This document shows, in pieces, positions 43,596 through 50,363 of a stretch of DNA of 50,363 nt. Source of the stretch: Syncephalastrum monosporum B8922 (Eukaryota; Mucoromycota; Mucoromycetes; Mucorales; Syncephalastraceae); contig JNEN01001210.1 of NCBI GenBank assembly GCA_000697355.1, forward strand, positions 1 to 50,363. The letters are read 5' to 3'. The notes below the pieces were generated by a model, which saw only the letters and a program-made list of their open reading frames with translations, did not search any database and was not told where the DNA came from. The stretch's first letter is position 1, and each line of letters begins with the position of its first letter. Made by a program: the position numbers and the translations under genes.

Positions 43596-45334
43596 TCAAG
43601 CTGGGCTGGCATTCTTTTGCTTAGCCGCAGCTGCTTTGAGCACAGCCGCAAGCGCAGGAGGAGCGTCCTGCTTTTCGGACTCGTCTCCATTCACAGGCGA
43701 CTTGCCGAGGGCGCTGCCTGAACGAAGCCGGTTCATGGCGCTGACAGCGCGGACGGCATTCTTCAACGTCCGGCGAGGGTTAAAGTTCTCGCGGACGGTT
43801 TCCAAAATGTCAATATCGGTGGCGTCTTGGCCTGTCATCCATTTGTCCTTGAGAGCAGACGTCGCGGTTGGGCGTTGCTCGGGGTCGAGCGTCAGCAGAC
43901 TGCGAATGAAGTCCTTCGCTGCAAATTGGGTGGGTTAGGATACCGTGCACAAGTAAATCTTCCCTTCTTTTGTTTCCCAGTTACCATCCTGCGAGATGTT
44001 TCTCCAGTAACGTTCATGGAACTCGAAACGCGCTTCGGTGATCTCACTCATAAGCTCAGCCTGGTCTTCGGCCTGGAAAGGTTGGTAGCCACATAACCTA
44101 AGACGGTATGCATGTCAATTGTGTTCCCTTCAAATATTTCCTTTGTGCAACAAAGACTTACAACATATAGGTGATGACACTGTGGCGCAAATGAACATGT
44201 TATTATAAAGAAAAAAGGAAAGCTCCGCTGTTTCGCTTACCCGACAGCCCACATATCAACAGGGGAGCCATAACCGCGGCGCAGGAGGACTTCAGGTGCT
44301 AATAGAGTATTGTGGCACATCAGATATCACCATCTACTGAGTTTTTTTTCTTCTCTTTTTCTTTTTTTTGTTTTCCTTGTATTAAGGTCTTGGCTTACCG
44401 ACATAAAGGGGAGAACCACAGATGGTGTCCAGAGCGGAGGCTTCGTCGCTCTCTTTAGCAATACTAGAGAATGTTTGTGTGAGAAAAGAGGACGTCGTTA
44501 TCGTTTGCTTTTTACCCAAAATCACAGATAGCCAAGTCTGCGTCCGAGTCGGCGCTCCTGAAGAGCAAATTCTCGGGTTTCATGTCTAAAGGAATGCCGC
44601 AAGCAAGGTTACACGATGAACGAGGCGCATATCACCTTAATTTTAATTGGCGCCTTACCTCGATGGACAATGTTGTGCGAGTGAAGATACTCCAGACCGA
44701 GGAGGATGGACTTGACCACGACCACCTAATGCTACTCATGAGCAATCTATGCACACCCAGCCCTTTCCAAACTTACAGCATCTTTCTCTGTGAATTTACC
44801 CCGTTCGAACAGACGCTCGAAAAGCTCACCGCCAGTTGCTCTATCATGGAATGCATGAGCCACTTGATTCGATGCGCGGATAAGAAAAACTTACAGTTCG
44901 AAAACTAGGTAGAACTTGTCTCTGTAAAGCCATGGTAAGTGGATCAGACGAATTTGTATGTCTGTAGGCAACGACATGACGTGTACCTGGATTCGAACCA
45001 GTCGTAAAAGTGGATAACGTTGGGATGGTCAAGACCTTGCATGACTTGCATCTCGGCATGAACCATGTCGAAATGACCTTTGACAGTTTTCTTGGAAATG
45101 ACTTTGATGGCAACTTGCTTTTGATCGGAAAGACGGACGGCTTTTTTGACTGAGCCAAACGATCCACGACCTTTCAAAAACAGGTGGGCAAATAAGCGGA
45201 ACAGGCTCGTCCAGAGGCGATCAAGGTGACGGTCATTTACCAAGCTCCTGCTCAAAGTGATACTCCTTCTTCTTCTCATACGACTCGGGCTGGTGGCCGT
45301 GAACGACCTTCGTAAGAGCATCAAACAAGCCCAT
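43596..45334 (-). CDS. Calcium/calmodulin-dependent protein kinase (CaMKI-like)
   Basis: Eleven exons: 45334-45241, 45170-44987, 44921-44895, 44840-44777, 44725-44659, 44585-44516, 44463-44399, 44298-44241, 44179-44162, 44097-43985, 43918-43596, all in phase, 360 aa. Kinase motifs: GRGSFGSV (32-39), VAIK (Lys 54), HRDMKPEN (144-151), DFG (167-169), TICGSPLYVAPE, VDMWAVGVITYML and a distal CGYQPFQ. A basic amphipathic segment after the catalytic core (RRTLKNAVRAVSAMNRL) fits the autoinhibitory/calmodulin-binding region. It phosphorylates Ser/Thr in response to Ca2+/calmodulin. Thr in the activation segment suggests control by an upstream kinase. Exon 9 is only 18 nt and exon 3 only 27 nt. Divergent from VPS37 across 151 bp. 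Confidence 0.96.
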
Positions 45335-45485
45335 GAGGGGAGGCAAAAAGGTAGAGATAAAAAGAGAAACGAGCAACAAAAAGAGGTGCGAGCTTTTTAC
45401 TTTATACGGATTCCCCGCGACTTCTGATCCAACTCAGCCGAAAAGCGACTTCCTCACCTCACTCCTCCCTTTCCACTCTGCAAAT
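45335..45485. promoter_or_regulatory. Compact divergent promoter, CaM-kinase and VPS37
   Basis: Only 151 bp separate the two start codons, so one short bidirectional promoter must serve both. A TTTTTACTTTATACGG stretch near 45396-45411 is the only TATA-like element. Confidence 0.55.
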
Positions 45486-46735
45486 ATGGCAACCAGTCAG
45501 GAATCGTAAGGCAACCTTTCAACATGGACAACACTATTCACCCAGATACATTGTAGGAAGCAGCAACATATCACCTCTCTTTATTCACATAATCCCAACG
45601 TGGCGCTTGTCGTTGAAGACCAGCTTTATGAGGTACCCTGCGTGGTCGACGACACGACATTGGCCCTTCTCGTCAATCTCCCTCCCGACTTCCCTGACGA
45701 GCCGCCCGTCATTACTGTCTCACCTATGGGTTTACGGCACCCGTGGATCGACTCGGATGTCATTGCTCTCGACAGTGTCCCCAGCTCTTGGCGAACGAAC
45801 CTCGGCGAAGTCGTGCAAGATATACGAGACGAGTTCACACAACGGCCCCCAGCGAAACGTACAGAACCGGCCAATGCTGAAGAAGGGTAAGTAGGGTGTG
45901 GTTTTAGTGAATGGAGGGCAGAGGACAGAGGACAGAGGATAAGGACAAAAGGGCTCAGTGCATTCGACAGATATGGCCATCGACCTCCTCCTCCGATACC
46001 CACCAATCATGCCAATACATCTCCCTTCGTCTCCAAAATGGCCTCTTCTGCACTGGCACTCACCGGCGCAGAAAATTCTTCAATCATGAGCAAAAGGTAG
46101 GGCTTGTCTATCCATCGTACCCGCACGTGCTCACATGTTCATTAGCCCCGAGGACATTCAAGAACTGCTATCCAATGACATTGCATTTGAACTCTATTTC
46201 AACTCGTTAGAACGCGTCACAAGCATGAAGACCGTGCAAAGTGAACTGAGGAGCGGCAACGAAAACTTGGCACGTAAGGAAAAGGTACACGAAACGATTC
46301 GACAATGGCTAAGCCCAGTTATCTTTTTTTTTTCTTTTTTCTTTTACCTCAATCACAGACAAGAACTTGAGCCGTGAGTCCGAGTTACTTGACATACGAA
46401 AGCAAGTGAAAGAGCTCGATGAGGAATACCGCAGTCTACTATCTCAATTTGAGGAGAAGAACCGTTTGCAGCAGGAGGCATTTAATGTAAGTGGGGTTTC
46501 TGACAGGAGAGGCAGGGTCGAATACTCATGGCCACGATAGCGCTTTTCATCCTCTACACTGCAAACGCGTCTCAAAGCAAGCATGTACGAATCGGACGAC
46601 TTGTCAGAATCAGTAGCACAAAGTTTCCTGGAAGGCAATATCGATCACGATGCGTTTGTGAAGCAGTTCCGAGAGCTGCGTAAAGTATACCATTTGCGAG
46701 CTAGCAAGCTCGAGCGGGCACAAAAGGTGCTTTGA
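45486..46735 (+). CDS. ESCRT-I subunit VPS37 (VPS37A-like, UEV-like plus Mod(r) domains)
   Basis: Six exons: 45486-45505 (20 nt), 45557-45886, 45971-46096, 46146-46273, 46359-46486, 46541-46735, in phase, 308 aa. The N-terminal ~110 residues resemble a UEV/RWD-type domain (ALLVNLPPDFPDEPPVITVS, LRHPWID). A Pro-rich linker follows, then the helical Mod(r) domain: SPEDIQELLSND, LELYFNSLERV-like ELYFNSLERV, KNLSRESELLDIRKQV, QFEEKNRLQQEAF and FVKQFRELRKVYHLR near the end. Mod(r) packs with Vps23/TSG101 and Vps28 in ESCRT-I, which sorts ubiquitinated cargo into multivesicular bodies. The UEV-like head places it with VPS37A rather than the short VPS37B-D. RPC9 starts 61 bp downstream on the same strand. 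Confidence 0.88.
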
Positions 46736-46796
46736 AATCCCGCGTCTGTGCTTGTTTTTTTTCTTGTCTCTCGATAACACCCCTCCTTATACAACC

Positions 46797-47348
46797 ATGA
46801 AAATAAAGAACCCGAGATCAGCGATGCTGAGCAACTTTGAAGTGCTCCAGGTGCTTACAGAGCAGCAGGAGAAACAGAAAGCCGAGCAGACCGACGATAT
46901 TGACTCCAATGTCGCTGGCAATCTACGCACGGTTCAGTTTGAGGTGCGATTGGCTAATGATCGCTCGTCGTGGCCTTTGTTAATCTGGTTTTATTGCAGG
47001 TCACCGAATATTTGAAGGATACACCATGCTCGACGCAAGATCCTCAACAAATCGAAGCTTTTCTGGAGGCCATGGAACCCTACAAATTGACGCGTGCTGA
47101 AAAATTACAGCTGCTCAACCTTCGGCCCCGTAGTGTGGTCGAAATTTATATTGTAAGCATCAGCGCAACCACCTCAAAAATAATCCCTCCTCACCACCAT
47201 ATCTTATCTTTCTTAGATTGTAGAAGAATGCGAAGAACGCTTTACAGAAGAAGAGGTGGAGCAGATCCTTAACAATATCAGCAGCACCTTGCCTCGCGAC
47301 GATGACTATGCGGAAGAGTATGACGAAGACACGGAGATGGCTCAGTGA
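46797..47348 (+). CDS. RNA polymerase III subunit RPC9 (Rpb4/Rpc17 family)
   Basis: Three exons, 46797-46943, 47000-47152 and 47217-47348, in phase, 143 aa. The start MKIKNPRSAMLSNFEVLQVL is the typical RPC9 N-terminus. The HRDC-like helical part EAFLEAMEPYKLTRAEKLQL..LRPRSVVEIY is diagnostic of the Rpb4/RPC9 family, with EECEERFTEEEVEQIL after it and a short acidic tail. RPC9 pairs with RPC8 in the Pol III stalk and contacts TFIIIB for tRNA and 5S gene initiation. The ATG is 61 bp after the VPS37 stop, so promoter and upstream terminator must overlap or lie in that gap. Confidence 0.93.
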
Positions 47349-47841
47349 TCGTCCCCGTCGCAAATCTAGAGATCTTCCCATTACATCTATCTGCACATAC
47401 TTGTACATATATACCATCAATTTACATCAATCTACCTTGATAATGTACTGTACAGAACTGTATCCATGACGTCGTCCATGGACGGGAACTGTGTGACGTG
47501 ACATAGACGCATCGCTGCTTGGCACTCTTTTTTTTTGGTTGTTTGGATAAAATTTATCAGATTGTCTGACATGAGAAAAGCAGGTCAGAATATCTCAAGA
47601 AGGCACAGATGGTTTTCATGCTCTGTAATGAATGGAAAGTGAGTAGAAAGATCTACGTTTACATTGGCGAAGGTGCATACAAGTTTGATTACAGATGCGC
47701 GCCTATCTGCGGCAAAAAGCGCGTAGTGCCCTAATTAGGCATGGAAGACTCGAAACGAAACCTTGTGCTCGTTTACCTTTCTCCCCTTCGCTTTTTCTTT
47801 CCTTCTTTTCTTCTTGGTCGCATATTGCTGGCTTTGGTACA
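47349..47841. other. Intergenic region
   Basis: 493 bp with a short T run (~47528) and a pyrimidine-rich leader at ~47778-47815 before the next gene. No gene or repeat recognised. Confidence 0.5.
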
Positions 47842-49602
47842 ATGACCCTTCATGAGGAACCATCCGAGATCGTAACGTCGACTGCTGCTCCCGTTCGCCC
47901 TCCTGCTCAGCACCGGACGAACACGCTCGGCCCGACCTCGCCTATTCAAGACTGGGAAGTCGAACGTGCCACAGTAAGCCAAGCAGAAAAAGACAAAAGT
48001 TTGCATTGAATTGACAGCTTTGTATACTTTTGTAATAGATGATGCGTGATTATAAGGAATGTCGCGAGCGCGCAGAACGACTGGAACAACAAATTCAGGA
48101 CGACCGGGATATGTACGAAAAGAACAGGGCCAGCGTACGTCATGTGAAATAACATAGAACAGTGGTTGCACTCTTCACGGGACACCGCGCTCACGCAATA
48201 CAATGTGACCTATGTAGCTACTGCGCGAGATGAAAATGAAAGAGACTATGCTGGAAAAACGGATACAAGATGGACAGAGCCAGCTGATGGACCAGGTAGA
48301 AAGAAACCTGCCATTATCACCCAAGTCACGGAAAAGCGTTTCAAACCAATTAACCTCGTACATCAGATTACCGATATGCAGCGTCAGCTGACTCAGAAGG
48401 ACCATGACTACGAAGAGCAAATGGAAGAGACCAAGAGAAGATACGAGGACCTGATCGCTGCTGAGCAGCAACGCCACGAGCGGAGACTGGCGGCCATGCA
48501 AGAGCGGTTACAAGAAGCACAACAGCAACAGCAACAGCAACAACAACAGCAAGACACGACCTCACCGACCCACTACGAGCAAGAAATTGAGAAGCTACGC
48601 GAACAACTTTCTCATGAGAAGGCAGCACGGGCGCGCGAAGCACACCAGTATCAAGCTCAGCTGAAGCAAAAACAATCCGAGCCTGACGCAGTCGAACTCC
48701 TGAGACGCGCCAGTGCCGAGCAAATAGCCCAGCAAGAAGCCCAGATGCAGCGCATGCGTGAAATGTTTATGAGAGAAAGCCAAGAACAGGCAATGCATCA
48801 AGAAGCACGCATCCAAAACTTGCAGTCCGAGCACGCCGATGCGCTCAAAGAAGCCCGGGACCAGCTCGACACCGAGCGTGAAGTATGGCAGATCGAGATG
48901 CAGGCGGCTCTGGACCAGGTACGGCGGCAGATTCAGGATGAGAAGGAAGAAGAAATTCAGCGTATCAATCGCGAATGGCAAGGCAAAATGCTGGATATCC
49001 AGACCAGCATGTCCAAGGATGCGTCGGCTGTCCAGCAACATTGGTCGGGTAAATTGAAGGAACTCGAAGAGCACGAAAAAGCAGAGCTGGGCAGACTCAA
49101 GGGCGAAATCGAGGTCGTCAAAGACAGGCTGGGTAACGAAATCCACAAACGACACCGACTCCAGGCCGCCCACTCAGCGCTGCAACAACGCGAACATAGC
49201 CTTACACTCGAATCACGTCTCCTGAACCAGCAAATACAACATTTGACTCACTCGCAGCAACAGATGGCCCGGGAGTTGGAAGAGGTAAGCATAAGAGGAA
49301 TGTTAGGGAGAGGAGCTTGGATCACTCATGCTCCCTCTGTACGTGACAGTTGCGTAGCGACTATCGGACGGCGCATAAGACTGCCAGCGAGCTCTTTTCA
49401 CTATCTGGATCTACCAGTCCCAATGCGGACTTGCAGCTGGCGGAACTCCTACAGCAGTCCCTGCGAAACGTGGTAGCTCGGCAAATGAGTCCTGCAGACC
49501 AGGTAAATAATAATAGCAGAATGACAGATATGCGACTCCTTTATTAATTATATTTTTGTACAGTTCCATTCGGATCTCACATCCATGATTGGTTTTCTAT
49601 AA
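47842..49602 (+). CDS. PolyQ coiled-coil protein of unknown function
   Basis: Six exons: 47842-47973, 48039-48134, 48218-48295, 48367-49284, 49350-49502, 49564-49602, every junction in phase 0, 471 aa. After a ~45-residue Pro/Thr-rich head the protein is almost entirely coiled coil (MMRDYKECRERAERLEQQIQ, RRYEDLIAAEQQRHERRLAA, EEEIQRINREWQGKMLDIQ), interrupted by a Gln tract (~residue 160) encoded by CAA/CAG. The C-terminus has SDYRTAHKTASELFSLSG and ends FHSDLTSMIGFL. I cannot name the family; long coiled coils of this type occur in golgins, centrosomal and septation proteins. All introns in phase 0 and respecting heptads is consistent with a genuine gene. Confidence 0.85.
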
Positions 49603-49739
49603 TACCCTACGCGTACACACCTTACATATATTTGCTTGCTGTGGCCGCACCGTAATCCTTTCATGTAGCATGATTCAATTGTCTGTATATCTATATAATA
49701 AAAAAAGAGTGCGTCTAACTCCGCTAACTCGACTTATAA

Positions 49740-50363
49740 CTAATTACGTAAGCAGGCCCCGGTTCAATTCCCGGGCAGGGCGTCTGCCAAAGTGGATCAC
49801 TTTGAGCTGTGAACGGCACCTGACGTCAATCTTCATCAAGGTATCTTACCCGTGTTCTTCAGTAAGTGTGAAGCGCGTGATGGTAAAGTAGGCCAATGAA
49901 TCCTCTGAAACGCGAAAGATACCTGACGTCAACACCTGTCAGCGTCCTTATCTTTACGCTCTTTTTTCCATTGGTAAAACGTGGATTGCGTGATAGCTTG
50001 GTTAGCCAATGTAACCTATGAAACTTGGAAAGAAGCTCGACGTCAATCCCTGTCAGGTCCTTATCTTTTACTTCTCCTTTCCCATTGGCACAGCCGGCCC
50101 GCGTTCTTGCATGAATATCGATTGACACGCGCTCTTTCTCATAAAAGGTCTTTTGTTTTCTCTCACGTCTACTTTTCTTCTTCTTCTTCTTTACCCTGGT
50201 CAAGTCTTACGCTGGCAAGTATATACGAAAGGATTATAGTTACAAGTATAAACTAATAAGAAGTGCAACATAGACCACTGCATTCCCTCAAAGTCCCTCT
50301 GCCACCGGTTGCCCGCGCCCTACTGCACCGGTGTGCATGATAGTAAGTTCTCGCGTCAATAGC
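49740..50363 (+). repeat. Dispersed repeat copy B with CRE/CCAAT monomers, truncated by window end
   Basis: Inverted copy of 13,236-13,857; matching blocks run the full length to the window edge. Outer end TAATTACGTAAGCA, then GGGCAGGGCGTCTG. Three imperfect ~105-115 nt units carry TGACGTCA-type motifs at 49821, 49924 and 50038 (last one CGACGTCA) with CCAAT/ATTGG boxes. A TTCTTCTTCTTC tract (~50175) and AAGTATATACGAAAGG (~50217) follow. The layout resembles a Pol II promoter region reading rightward, out of the window. Unlike copy A it also holds a GGTTCAATTCC motif. The minus-strand frame here (49859-50203) is the counterpart of one in copy A, but indels between copies argue against a protein. 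Confidence 0.75.
49761..49771 (+). promoter_or_regulatory. Pol III B-box-like / tRNA T-arm-like motif inside repeat copy B
   Basis: GGTTCAATTCC fits the B-box consensus GGTTCRANNCC, and flanking CCCC...CCGGG gives a partial T-arm-like hairpin. No matching acceptor stem or A box is evident upstream, so this is not a complete tRNA gene. Copy A lacks the motif. Confidence 0.35.

Noticed and set aside
49690..49790. Complete tRNA gene around the GGTTCAATTCC motif
   Set aside because: No acceptor stem partner, no A box and an imperfect T stem; only a B-box-like motif remains.
1..50363. CRISPR arrays, bacterial operons, phage or viral genes
   Set aside because: None seen; spliceosomal introns throughout show nuclear eukaryotic DNA.

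Overview
The window looks like nuclear DNA of an early-diverging fungus, most likely a mucoromycote (Mucorales or a relative). The evidence is short introns of about 50-90 nt, moderate GC, and a gene set that combines ordinary fungal genes (a Vnx1-like vacuolar cation/H+ antiporter, an Ssd1/Dis3L2-type RNB protein, kinesin-1, a CaM-kinase, a pepsin-like protein) with genes that ascomycete yeasts lack (dymeclin, augmin subunit HAUS6). I placed exon boundaries by hand from splice signals and reading-frame continuity, giving roughly 77 introns. They have not been checked against transcripts.

Layout. 1-9.9 kb is gene-dense: the N-terminus of an unknown gene leaving the left edge (-), HAUS6 (+), ribosomal protein uL16/RPL10 (+), a polyQ coiled-coil protein (+), and a pepsin-fold protein (-) whose second catalytic motif is lost. 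About 9.9-24.2 kb is gene-poor and relic-rich. It holds a dispersed repeat with CRE/CCAAT monomers joined to a LINE 3' tail (12.6-13.86 kb), a possible decayed coding stretch (13.9-14.7 kb), two small TATA-driven genes (17.6 kb unknown; 20.2 kb a defensin-like secreted peptide), and a decayed non-LTR retrotransposon (20.5-22.2 kb, -). 24.2-49.6 kb is gene-dense again: Vnx1-like antiporter (+), kinesin-1 (-), dymeclin (+), a small multi-pass membrane protein (-), an LEA-2-type membrane protein (+), an Ssd1/Dis3L2-type RNB protein (-), a CaMKI-like kinase (-), VPS37A-like ESCRT-I subunit (+), RPC9 (+), and a second polyQ coiled-coil protein (+). The last ~620 bp is an inverted copy of the 13.2-13.86 kb repeat.

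Functionally most genes are housekeeping: microtubules (HAUS6, kinesin-1), Golgi and endosome traffic (dymeclin, VPS37), RNA and translation (uL16, RPC9, Ssd1/Dis3L2), and calcium or cation handling (Vnx1, CaMK). They form no single operon-like system. Close head-to-head pairs (kinesin/dymeclin, CaMK/VPS37) probably share promoters. The most unusual points are the predicted inactive aspartic-protease homologue, the CS-alpha-beta peptide gene inside a transposon-rich desert, three GC-AG introns, an Ssd1-length protein that keeps all four RNase II catalytic aspartates, and the CRE-monomer repeat family.
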